Origin: Chrysopilus asiliformis
Taxonomy: Eukaryota > Arthropoda > Insecta > Diptera > Rhagionidae
Direction of reading: 5' to 3'
NCBI GenBank assembly: GCA_964034945.1
Contig: OZ035963.1
Location: forward strand, 62,469,182-62,533,181
Length of the DNA stretch: 64,000 nucleotides
Shown: piece after piece, positions 9,433 through 20,088 of the stretch
Layout of the letters: every line of letters begins with the position of its first letter
Numbering within the stretch: the stretch's first letter is position 1
Notes under the pieces: generated by a model
The model's input: only the letters and a program-made list of their open reading frames with translations
The model's database searches: none
What the model was told of the DNA's origin: nothing
Program-made: the position numbers and the translations under genes

Positions 9433-12400
9433 ATGCACAAAAATGTAAGTAAATACAAATTCCTTCAAGTACAAAGTTTAAAAAATTGTTTTAGACAATT
9501 TTTACAACCATCAGTGGTGGTTTCAGATGGATTTTGCTAGTATTTTGCGAAGTTGATAATATGACAATGGCGGCAAAGTCCTTCTAAAGCCTTATCCACA
9601 CGGTCAAACAACAGTGAAAATACGTTGACCGTCAACATAATCTATGATTCTACCGTTGATTGAACATATCCACCGTCAACGGTAGACGGTCGACTTTAGA
9701 ATTGCAATCAACATTTATATCAACCGTGACGTTGGCGGCTGACATGTCGTCACGGTTGACATAATTGTTACTTAGGGAGTATTTTTGATTGTTTTTCGGG
9801 CATCTAATACTATGTTGATACTCTAGTGGTTGACGGTCAACGCTAGATCGTGTGGATTTCGGCAATACGAACGTTGAAAATCGGATAGTGCCGTAGCAGG
9901 GTGGGTGATGCACGTAATTTCCCAAAAAAATTAAATACTACCCTCGTCTCCCTTGTAGCAGCTATTGGACTTATATAAATGTAAAAAATTATTAATTTCA
10001 TAAAAAATCTCTTTACAGGACGAGTTTTAAAGTCATTGCTACAATAGAAGAAAAAGGAACAAAGATTACCGCGGTACCAGCTGGATGGGAGAAGAATGGA
10101 GAATTATCTTATCCCCCAAATTCAATAAATTCCCGAGAGAGAGAAGAATTAAGAAAAGATTCGGGCTCTGTTCCCGAAAACACCTGGTTGAAATGCAAAT
10201 GCGTAGTGAAATGTTCTCAGATCAAGACCTTTAAAGAAGCTCAGAATGTCGAAGTAGCTTTAACTCAATGTTTGGACACAGAAATTGAAGAAAGGTACAT
10301 GTTAATTATTTTCACATCTTGCACGACTTGCAGGGAAGCTGGCGGGGTAGATTTTTGTGACCAAAAAACCCAGCACATGATAAATTGTCATAATATAATG
10401 AATTGTCGCATTGATTTAAATTTTTAAAAAATACTAATTGAATTTAAAGACTTTTTTTTAATAATTTTTCTACAAGTACATTTGTGCCTCTTGCTCCTAC
10501 GCTACTGGACTTATGCATATGCAAAAAAGGATTAACTTAACAAAAATCTCTTTACAGGACGAGTTTTAAAGTCATTGCTACAATAGAAGCAAATGGGACA
10601 AAGATGACCGTGGTGCCAGCTGGGTGGGAGAATAATGGAGAACTATCGTATCCCCCAAATTCAATAAAATCACGAGAGAGAGAAAAATTAAGAAAAGATG
10701 CGGGCTCTATTCCCGAAAACACCTGGTTGAAATGCAAATGCGTAGTGAAATGTTCTGAGATCAAGACCTTTAAAGAGGCTCAGAAGGTCGAAGTAGCATT
10801 AACTCAATGCTTGAATACAGAAAATGAGGAAAGGTACATGATAATTATTTTTACTTGGGCATCGCGGTCTACTCTTCCGATGTGCACATCTTGCAGAGAA
10901 GCGAGTGGGGTAGAATTTTGTGAGCAAAAATTTTCCTGATGGTAGAGACGAGCAGTGAGGGTTAATAGGAAGGGAAATTTTGAAGAAAAAAACTGTATAG
11001 CCTTTGTCACTTCTCACGTTCACTTAGCCGTGAAGTTACATTAACATCGATTTAAATTTTAAAAAATACGGATTAAAAGACTTGATAGTTTTCAACAACA
11101 CACTCGCCTCATTTGTTGTTGTGCTACTAGATTTATGTAAACGTAAAAAAGGATTATTTTAACAAAAATCTCTTTACAGGACGAGTTTTAAAGTAATTTC
11201 TACAATAGAAGAAAAGGGAACAAAGATTACCGCGGTACCAGCTGGATGGGAGAATAATGGTGAATTATCTTATCCCCCAAATTCAATAAATTCCCGAGAG
11301 AGAGAAGGATTAAGAAAAGATGCAGGCTCTGTTCCCGAAAACACCTGGTTGAAATGCAAATGCGTAGTGAAATGTTCTCAGATCAAGACCTTTAAAGAAG
11401 CTCAGAACGTCGAAGTAGCTTTAACTCAATGTTTGGACACAGAAAATGAAGAAAGGTACATGATAATTATTTTCACATCTTGCACAACTTGCAGGGAAGC
11501 GGGTGGGGTAGATTTTAGTGAGCGAAAAAAATTCTGAGGATTATTCGTGAAAATCGCATCCGATTCCCATCAGAATTGGAGATACCAAAAACGGGGGTTA
11601 ATAGGAAGGTGAATTTTGATGTCACTGGCCATTTCAACTTAGCCGTAAAGTCGCATTAACATCGGTTTAAATTGAAAAAAAACTTAATAGGCATTCCTGT
11701 TTTATTTATGAAAAATTTCATTCATTTGTTGCAGTGATTCGCAGAACGAAACGAGTTGCAATAGTTCCCTTGATGATGTAACATATGATATCAAATTCAT
11801 TTCACAACAAAATCTAATCGATGAGAATGAAGGGATCCCAACTGGTAAGCAAAAAAAAAAAACAAAAAACCATTTTGATGATAGCCAGTTTTTTTTCAGC
11901 TGCTGAAGAGAAAGTAGATATTGTTAAAGAAATTAAAGAATACATAGATCTTCAAACAGCAGAAATATTAGATTATGTGGACAAATTAGTTGCAACTATT
12001 GGACAAGTATCACAGATGCCACGGATAAATGGATACCAGGAACCTGCAACAAAAGTTGAGACAGAGATTTTGGACAACTATAGACTGCCACTAGATTCAA
12101 TAGTAGAAGTATCGGCGTTCGAGGACGCGGTTAAAAGCAACGTACTGCTAAAAAAACAAGTCGTAAGTATAATAAAAGAAAATCACGACCCGAAGGGTTC
12201 AGGAAGAATAACAAAAATTATATTCTTTCCTCTTATTATCAGAGAAAATAGAAATAGGAGGTCTGGATTTTTTCCGTATTTCTAAAATATGTATATGCAA
12301 AATCTTTTAACCCTAGCAATCACGGGTCCACATTCTAGTTTTTTTTAAAGATGGTTGACAGAGTTTTTACCCAATTTGAAAAAAATTTGCCAAAATACTA

Positions 12401-12962
12401 ATTTACTGCGTTTACGTTTACATAGATCGAAAAGCTACTTAAAACCATCAATTGCAACAATGACGGGGATGCAACGAAAATCGGATATAAAGTCTTAGAT
12501 AAGCTGTTTACATCGGAGGTTTTAAGGTTTTACTCATGGACGGGAATCAGTCGTTCGAAAAATATTTCGAAAAAAGAAAATTTTTCACTTCTCAAAGGCA
12601 TAATTTCAATATTCTTTGAAATGATGTTTAAAGCAGACCAGCGCCAAACACAAGAAAAAACAGAGTTTTTCTTTAAGCATTCCGTACTCCGGCATGCAAA
12701 CAAAAGGCATTTACGGAAAAGGTAAGTTTTGTATTTGAAGCTGTCCATAAAAAAATGTCACACTTAAGGGGGGACGGGTAGGTTTTGTGTGCTGTTATGG
12801 ACAGCATTTTTTAAAAAATAAACATGTCTAATCCATTTTGTTTTTAGTGGTATCGACGGCCAGGAGGGTGTTGCTGAAGAAAACCTTGCGACAGAAAAAA
12901 TGCCACACTTGGATTTTGAAATTCCACAATTTGAAAATAACATAAAGCAAGAAGAAACGTAA
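9433..12962 (+). CDS. DUF4806-type protein with three alternative copies of its first large coding exon
   Basis: Function unknown; the family is common in insects. Proposed exons: AT of the start codon at 9443-9444 (exon ends at 9444 before GTAAGT), one or more of three 276-nt exons (10019-10294, 10558-10833, 11180-11455), then 11735-11844, 11900-12162, 12426-12721 and 12848-12962 (TAA 12960-12962). Every junction keeps frame. With one copy the protein has 353 residues. The triplicated part encodes about 91 residues with VPAGW, YPPNS, ENTWLKCKCVVKC and an A-Q-rich end, like the N-terminal module of insect DUF4806 proteins. A possible coiled segment (EEKVDIVKEIKEYI) follows. The exon at 12426-12721 holds the DUF4806-like block with IGYKVLDKLFTSEVLRFYSW and FKHSVLRHANKRHL. 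An upstream ATG at 9433 opens a 7-codon frame across the same junction and ends at TAA, so it could act as a uORF. A different true first exon is possible. Confidence 0.75.
9594..9857. mobile_element. MITE with ATCCACACG ends, in intron 1 of the DUF4806 gene
   Basis: Terminal inverted repeats: ATCCACACGGTC at the left and the complement of ATCCACACGATC at the right, followed inward on both sides by GTTGACCGTCAAC or its complement. Several further copies of the GTTGACNGTCAAC palindrome and an inner hairpin (CAACCGTGACG / CGTCACGGTTG) make the element strongly self-pairing. A long minus-strand open frame across it is a by-product of these repeats. Confidence 0.65.
10019..10294 (+). other. Alternative coding exon copy 1 (DUF4806 gene)
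   Basis: Acceptor TTTACAG, donor AG/GTACATG. The exon is 276 nt and enters and leaves in the same phase, so it can be skipped, used alone or joined to another copy without a frameshift. It begins G-ACG-AGT-TTT. Conceptual protein starts TSFKVIATIEEKG and ends CLDTEIEER. It differs from copy 3 at only about five residues. Confidence 0.8.
10558..10833 (+). other. Alternative coding exon copy 2 (DUF4806 gene)
   Basis: Same length, phase and splice signals as copies 1 and 3, and open throughout. It is the most diverged copy, about a dozen residue changes from copy 3 (for example IEANG, TVVPAGW, SEIKTF). The duplicated unit extends beyond the exon: an ACATCTTGCA...GAAGC...GGGGTAGA stretch lies 40-85 bases after each copy. 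Confidence 0.8.
11180..11455 (+). other. Alternative coding exon copy 3 (DUF4806 gene)
   Basis: Third 276-nt symmetric copy, open throughout, with donor AG/GTACATG. It is closer to copy 1 than to its neighbour copy 2, which argues for serial unit duplication or gene conversion rather than simple stepwise decay. Confidence 0.8.
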
Positions 12963-13140
12963 ACAACTCCCAGTGATTTGATCTCGTATTGTTCTTTAAT
13001 CCTAGAAAAATGTGAATTTTTTACACCTTGATACTAATGTTCGCCTGCGAGGCTAGTGTTGTACAAAATTGCGAGTTTTAAATTTATTTCTTCAATGAAA
13101 AATCGATGAAATAATTTTTGAGCACCTCGAAGGCGAACAT

Positions 13141-13268
13141 TCACCAGTATTGCGATAGTCGTGTCGTTTTCGACAAGAGTATTCTTACATTTGCTTGTTA
13201 GTAGAAAAGCACAACAACACACAAAGCGAATCTTGTCGAAAACAACACGACGATTGTAATACAGGTGA
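13141..13268. mobile_element. MITE, 'TCACCNGTATTGCGA' family
   Basis: Ends TCACCAGTATTGCGATAGTC and the complement of TCACCTGTATTACAATCGTC, each followed inward by GTGTNGTTTTCGACAAGA. About 40 bp of inverted repeat around a short AT-rich loop. A related end is found at 40960-40998. Confidence 0.7.
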
Positions 13269-13493
13269 TTATTACTTTAGGATTAAAACATCACCTCTAG
13301 TTCTAATGTAAAATATCCCAAATAAAAGGACAATCGCAAGGACCCAATTGAAAAATGTCGAAAAATCGCTAAATTTGTTTTTGTGGTTATAATTTTTATG
13401 GCGGATTCGTACTCTTGGCGAATGCAGGCGACCATAAGGTTGCCTGGTTCAACGTATTTTTTATCAACGCTTTTTCCATTTTTCCATCTTCAA

Positions 13494-13555
13494 ATTCTAA
13501 TTTACGATATTGTAAATACTTTATATTTTGCATATTTAATATCGTAAACCAGAAT
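13494..13555. repeat. Short palindromic repeat, GTTTACGATAT family, copy 1
   Basis: Inverted arms around TTTACGATATTGTAAAT and its complement. The same palindrome recurs at 30326-30385 and 36626-36673, each followed by an AATTTTAA- or AATTGTAAG-like flank, so it is a dispersed miniature element. Confidence 0.65.
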
Positions 13556-13929
13556 TTTAAGTCGGATAAATCGTCGTTTAAGTATTATTTTTTGCAAGAC
13601 GATTAGTTATGCGTGTAAATTTTGTTGCTACAAAACATTTTCTTAAGATCATGTAGAATTCAAATGTTTTTAAATTTGTTCATCAACAGATTTCAAAATT
13701 CTCTAACCGCTTTGACGTTTTTAGTTTTCTAAATTAGATTAAATAACCTAACGCGTTAACCCTATTGCGTCTAATGGGATATTACGCCCCAAGAAATTTG
13801 AGTCATCCTCCCATTTCGGTGTTTTGTTTGAATTATTTCGAAATCGTGTAAATCGGGGGGGTAGATGTACTAGAATTTTAGTCAGTTTTAGTATGAAAAC
13901 ATAACAAAAGCTATAATTGCCAATCTGAC

Positions 13930-14155
13930 AATTATTGAAAACGACGGGAATCAGTCGTTCGGAAAATAGCTCAATCCGTGCGCCCGCAATCCGTGCCACA
14001 GACGGACGGACGGACGCACGTGCAAAATTCAATTTTTTTTATCATTCTAAACACACTGGTGTAATTAATTTTTGTGTGTGATGACGAGATCTTGGCGTTA
14101 CAAACGGTAAAGCAAAGTTAATATACCCTTTGGTTTCACCATACGGGTACAAAAA
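13930..14155. repeat. Dispersed repeat, copy 1 (CGGACGG ... GCGTTACAAACGGTA)
   Basis: Shares with 56568-56740 the order: GACGGACGG-type run, TGGTGTAATTAATTTTTGTGT, then GCGTTACAAACGGTA. Together they define a non-coding repeat family. No transposase is seen. Confidence 0.55.
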
Positions 14156-15188
14156 TAAAGAACATGTTTTCTAGCATTGAATTTATAGTGAATAAAGTCT
14201 ATCATTTACTACGCACTTGTAAGTATTTGTTTAAAAAATTTAATCGGATCTGGAGCAGGTTGCAAATAAATTAAACTCAAACTTTCAAAGGAATCGTTGA
14301 ATTTATGACAGTACATTTATCAATTGTGTCCCAATGGCTGTTTTTTTTGGAAGGAACCTACAAAATAATTAGATCTTCAACATTTTCAGAAATTTCAAAG
14401 ATATAATTCTTCTTAAAACAATGCGCCTTTTTCTGTCGATAACATTTTCATTTTGCTTAAATCTGAGTGATGTGATTACGAACAAAATGGTTTTCCGCCA
14501 CTCAACATTTGGAAATTTACAAAATGCTGTAATAAATGGCCCCCCTTAAGCAATTGAATTCACAAAAAGCGCGAAAACCGAGTGATTGAGATTCGGCTGC
14601 ATTCGGCAAAAAAAAATATGGCAATATGTTTGAAAACTTTCCAGTTTTTTTTTTAAATCTATAGAACAGTACTAAGAACTATACTTCATCAAATCAACTG
14701 GGGTAGTTAGTAGATTTTTTTTATAGTTATAGAAGAAAATTCCCAGCAGAAAATACAAAGTGTGTCTTTTTTGTTGTCCCAACGTGTAGATCAACAGTAA
14801 TAAAACTACAAACAAACTGCAATGCGAAAGTGGTTCTCGCTGGACCATATTTATTTAATATTTATTAAAATAATTTTTATTGTTAAGCTTTCTTTTCACT
14901 AAATTTAAGTTTTATGAATAGAAAAAGTTTTTAAAAATCTGAACTGTAACAAATAGTTTGAAAAACAAAAATATTCAAAAATTTCTCCTGTAATCAATTG
15001 AAAGGCCGCAGCCCGATGATAATACGCGAGTATAAACGATAGTGATTTGACACATTAGCGTTTATCGTCTCATATCACGAAACTTCGTCACAATATACGA
15101 AGATGCGGCCCTAGCATAAGCGTTAAGTTTTGGTTGTTGATAAAAAACATAAGAAAAGGTACTCGACGAGGACAGACAAAAGATTTCT

Positions 15189-15279
15189 GTGGCAAAAAGG
15201 CAAAACATCTGGAAATAGAAAAACAGATCACTTTGGCTTCGCCTAAAAATCGACTTAATTTTTTTTGCCTTTTTGCCAC
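15189..15279. repeat. Inverted repeat with 17-bp perfect arms
   Basis: GTGGCAAAAAGGCAAAA at 15189-15205 and its exact complement at 15263-15279, spacer 57 bp. Part of a larger structured, non-coding stretch (15060-15343). Confidence 0.6.
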
Positions 15280-15639
15280 GGAAATAAAACACCAACGTCG
15301 CACTTTCTAAGATCTTTTTTTCAACTAACTTTATATGATACAAAAAAAATCAACTAAAGGGAACTTGCAACAAGCGACGGTTACTATCTAAACAATGACT
15401 TATTCAAATCAAAAGGCTACAAATGTAGGCTTAGTTAGTGGTACCAAGACCCGAAATCCTTTGGGCTTATACTTGGTACATTAGTTTTGCACTTAATATG
15501 CGTGCTACGGGATAGGTCAGTTACACTCTGTTAAGAAATTGCACTGATGAGAACCGTGGCTGGTTCGAAACACGTCAGCTTAGTCCTTGGCCTTCACGGC
15601 GTTTTCGTAATGTCAGAGTTTTTAGGATTTCTGAACACG

Positions 15640-15728
15640 ATGCGATTGGTTCGAATCGTAAATTCAATATTATTGTTCGTATAAAACACTAACAACAACA
15701 TTGAATTTACAACGCCAACCAATCGTAT
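15640..15728. mobile_element. Palindromic MITE with AACAACAACATTGAAT core
   Basis: Arms ATGCGATTGGTT...AAATTCAAT and the complement in ATTGAATTTAC...AACCAATCGTA. Its core (ATAAAACACTAACAACAACATTGA) is the mirror of the core in the element at 38988-39090. Confidence 0.6.
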
Positions 15729-16402
15729 TACTGATAGGGTCTCAATTGAACCCAGTAAAATTTATCTTCATCCGAAAGGATTTTCAAAAACTTACGGAAT
15801 CTTATATAAGATGTTCGATTGAAAACCTTTTTTCTAGTACAATTTTCAACTTAACGAAATTTTTCGAATAAGTCCTTGCCAATTATGCAAAATTTAATGT
15901 TAGAAGTTTTACTTTTGCATTAACAAAGATATGACCATTGTTGTAAGAAATACTCATAAGACTAATTGATAAAGAATTCTCCATTCTGAAATGCAGTTTT
16001 TTATTTATTTTTTTTACATAACAAAAACAAAATTATTAAAGCAAAAGCAAAAAAAAATCTTTTTCTCACTCACATTATGTTTTTAACGTTTATTGCGTTT
16101 GTTTCAGTTTTATTTTTCATCTCAATTTTTTTATTAAAAAATATTTGTGTACAAACTAACATTTATATCACAATTATAACAAAAGAAATGCTATACAAAG
16201 GAAATTCATTAAATTCTATCTTAAATTAAAACCGTTGAGTCATTTTCCCCGAAAAAAAAAGAATTAGAAAAAAATAAAATCAAAAAGAAAAGAAAAAATT
16301 GAAAAAAAAATCAAAGGAAAAACTGAAAAGCAGGGATCATAATTATAATTTAAATAAAAATATATATTATATTTATATAAAATGTCTCCCCTGTTTGTGA
16401 AA

Positions 16403-19400
16403 TTATTGAACATTTGGATAAGTTGGAAGTTCAACTGTCTGAACTTTATCGTTAACTTTAAATGATGGGAATAGCCCGATTTGATTTGTACGAGTATTCT
16501 TCCCCTTCGAGTATCCGTCCCAATGGTTACCAGCTACCCCGACTAGATCGCCTGGCTTCATATAAATCTCGTCGTGATTTCGTGCACGGTGAGCCAGCAC
16601 CGCTTCACGGTTATGCGCATTCTGTCCACCATAATAGTAGATGTCGTCCAATGATTTGAAACGATTCGATGCATCGGGGTACATCGTTTGCATAATTTCG
16701 TAGGCCACACGACACACCTGAGAGCTAAATGTGCACACCAGGTAATCGCACAGTGAGAGAACGTGAATGTCCAAAACGATACCTTGAACAATTTGAAATA
16801 TAAAAATTTTTTCTTTAAAATAGAATGAAAAATAAAATGTTTTTATCAACCATTCAATGATGAATCGGTGTATCGCGTTGAAACTGCTGCCATTCGAGCA
16901 ACATCTGGATTACCAATAATTTCATAGCTTGGATATTTCTTTTTCGCTTCGTCTATCACTTTTGGATCATCGGAAGCTAAGAAAATTCGTCGTTTCACTT
17001 CCTTTGTGGTATTCATTTCCATTTGAAGGAAATAATCTTCAACGTAGGTCATATATTCATCGATGCCATGGAATGCTGCTTCTGTACCAACCTTGTCGGT
17101 TCTGCGTACGTGAACCCTGAAATGAAATCAATGTAAAATAATAGAGTTTATAATATCGGTTAACTAATTTCGTCTACGGACACAATTCGCGTAATTACTT
17201 CCTTCCGATATTTTTTTGTGGGCGCTTAAAAATTAAACCTTTTCAAATCTTTGTTCGACGACCGAAAGTAAATGTGCACATCAGGCAATCGATTTTTTTT
17301 TCTAGAGTTCCCAAAACTTTTAGGGCTCCGGATTGTGGTCATATGCTTCCCCTCGTTACGCTACTGGTTAACCATGACAAAATTTCTAATCATTTATACA
17401 AAAATCTAATCAAGACTCCCAAACAATTGCCTAAGGATTTTTGAAGCACGTTTTGTAGAGTTAATCCATGATTTATTTTATATTATCGTTTTTAGCCCTC
17501 ATTCTTGATATAATGTGTTAAGTTATTCTTAGAGAAGCTTAAATTTAAGCTCAAAAAGATTAAGATTTATTCCGGGGATAAATATTTGGTCTCAAAATAC
17601 CATCTAAAATGGTGAATTATCGTTCAGCGACTAGGCGCACATTTACAATCAGTCGCGTAACTAAAAACTTTAAGCTCTTCGCTAAAAAAAATTTGGCAGT
17701 TTCCCCCAAAAAAATTGAACTTCAAATTCTTGTTAATTCTTTCGTAGGTGACCGAAAACTTAAGAGCTTTTTTAGGTAATCGACCTCAACTCACTCCACT
17801 CCTCCCTTGCAGAGTCTTGTAGTAACTCCACTGTTGAGTGTAATTGTTTTTGAATCATTGATTCTGAATAAATAAATAAATCAGCATCACAAATTAAAGA
17901 CTGTGTAAATTATTAGAATTACAAATAAAAACGATCAAACATTTTTGTCACAATAACAAATAGAAGTGAAAACAACAGAAGTGGAGAATTTTTGTTGATG
18001 CTTTTTGCAATTTATGTTGAATCACGATTGGAATGGTAATGAATAGAAACCTTGAAAAGTTTGAACTTGAACTTATCCCATCTTTTCTTTTAAAAGAATA
18101 AAATAAACCTGAGTTTTCCTTATGTTGGCGACTAAACCGAAAAAAGTTTTCATTAAGTTGGCGAATTTTTATTATGCTGGAAACATAAATGAATTTTCAT
18201 TGTGCTAATCTGCTCTTGCTGGAAAGGCGAGAAAATTAAGGGAGTAGGTGATGGAACGTTATACCAGAAAATCCGGAAAAGCCTGATGAGGGAGAATCTT
18301 TGGACAGGATACTGCTTTTAGTCTTTCTTGGTCATATAACAAAAAGCTTTTGCAAAATATCTCTTACTGTATTCGAACGCCAATGCGAAAAAAACTAACC
18401 ACAATTTTACAATTAGTACAAATAAGTCTAGATGTAACATCAATATTCATTAAAATAAAATCGGTCATAAATCAATTTTAATATAAAAATATAACGACAA
18501 TCAAATTTTCTAGAAATAGTCTTCCACGTCACTAGTTAAACGCTTCCAATGAAATCAAGTTTATTGCAGCTATTAACTCAAAAAGGCCTTAATTGGATAT
18601 ATATGTATATACCACTGATAAGCATATTTCAAAATTATTTGACTCTTTAATTACGGTAAATCAAACATACGCGCTTTTCTACAAATGGATCCGAATTGTG
18701 TCTCAACACCAACAAATTAAATCAAATTATATTTCCCCCACAAAATTAATTAATAAAGAATACAATATAGTAAGGGGAGTACTTCTACTACTTACCCAAC
18801 GATTGGCCGTTTAAAACCTAATTTATCTAGACCGGTGTCTAGCATTTGTTGTGTGGCACTTTGAGGACGTAATAAATATTTAAGAAATTGGCTGACCCAC
18901 CAGACAATCGGATCGCCATGCAATCGCATCAATCGCGGTGCCAAGTCGGCTGGGATGGCCAGTGGCAAGTATGGTGGACGTGGTATTAGTGAATCAATAA
19001 TTGGTAGTATTAAAACTTGGGTATCATGCTGGCCGGGCCAGTTATTAGTGTGAGCGGTTTGATCGACATCGGTGCAGGTTTCGGAGACGGGATAGAAAAC
19101 CTCCTCCCATCCTGCTTTGTGATATCCTTTTTAACGTTTCAAAAACAAATACATTATTAATTTTAGATAAAAATAGAAGACATATGAAATACGTACGCCA
19201 TCCTTTTGATTTGAGTATGAGTGTCCGTTCTGTAGCATACGCTACGATGAAGCAATAAACAACGTGATGTAGTTGACAGCCATATCCGCAGCCTTTATTC
19301 AGCTTACAAACTAATTTCCTAGCATTTTTACAGTCTCGGGGATTCTGCAGATAATGTAATCGTTTTTGTACTAAATCGCTAAGTGCCCGCGACTCGTCGT

Positions 19401-20088
19401 ATCGCCACTGTTCGTAGCCATCCACCTGCCGCATTCGATCCATGTCTGATAAAAGGGATCGTTTATGTTCCGCCCCTAAAAATCGAATGCATGTTAACTA
19501 TTATTACAGTCCAATGGAATTTTTGTATACAAATTACCTAATTCCAGTACTTGATTTATTTCCTCCCCCAGATCCGTCGGTGTACCGGACGTTTGCTTCT
19601 TAATTTTGTTCAGCTCCGAGCTAAAAAAACTCCACAATTCTTGGGTATTCCATCGAACTCGACGACGCAGCCGTTCGTATTCGCCGCTCGGTTCGAATGG
19701 TCCATTGCCATTGCGAAATGATGAGTGATGTAGCTTTGATTCTAGCGTTTCGATTAGTTTCTGTTTCTGTGCCACTGGCTGATTATTTGGCTGATCGCTG
19801 GCAATTGGAAAACAAAGTGTCATCATTTTGAGATTAAATTGATTTTGTAGGAGAGTAAAATTACCTCATAAATTCGTCTATAATCTCTCTGAGCTCGTCG
19901 TTCTTCTGCTTAGACAGTTCGAGTATTTGCAAAGCCTGATTGATCCGTCGCACTGTGCTATCCGGCTCCGAGACTCCCGGCGCACTCAGCCTTGAGGCGA
20001 ACAGATACACTAGGAAGCCCCATATCAGCAGGAAGATTGTCAGAGCACGGATCCACCACGTATTTAGACCGAGAAGCTGTCTCACCAT
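16403..20088 (-). CDS. FUT8: Alpha-1,6-fucosyltransferase (core fucosyltransferase)
   Basis: Golgi type II membrane enzyme that moves fucose from GDP-fucose to the innermost GlcNAc of N-glycans. Six coding exons in transcript order: 20088-19865, 19797-19538, 19475-19197, 19126-18796, 17116-16851, 16782-16403. They join in frame to 1740 nt, 579 residues (human 575). Order of parts: short cytosolic tail, membrane anchor near residues 12-31 ([18 protein letters not shown]), coiled stem, the [14 protein letters not shown] block (~225-240), the GDP-fucose-binding motif [16 protein letters not shown] (~366-381), a [17 protein letters not shown] block, and a C-terminal SH3-like domain with [12 protein letters not shown]. 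All key motifs are intact. The start was chosen as the Met 11 residues before the anchor; the frame is open upstream to 20208. Intron 4 is the long one (18795-17117). The donor at 16850 (GTTGAT) is non-consensus but the frame and the family sequence cross it exactly. Confidence 0.96.

Larger units (their letters stand above)
12963..16402. other. Intergenic region between convergent DUF4806 gene and FUT8; repeats only
   Basis: No coding exon is supported. It holds a palindrome of outer ends at 13036-13140 (ATGTTCGCC / GGCGAACAT), MITEs at 13141-13268, 13494-13555 and 15640-15728, a dispersed repeat at 13930-14155 and an inverted repeat at 15189-15279. It ends in A-rich sequence (16240-16330) before the FUT8 stop. 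Confidence 0.7.

Noticed and set aside
9650..9925. 91-codon minus-strand frame with NNYVNRDDMSAANVTVD
   Set aside because: Lies across a MITE made of GTTGACNGTCAAC repeats; the repetition explains the open frame.
15560..15600. GGCTGGTTCGAAACACG, resembling a tRNA T-arm
   Set aside because: No matching acceptor stem, D-arm or anticodon arm could be built around it.
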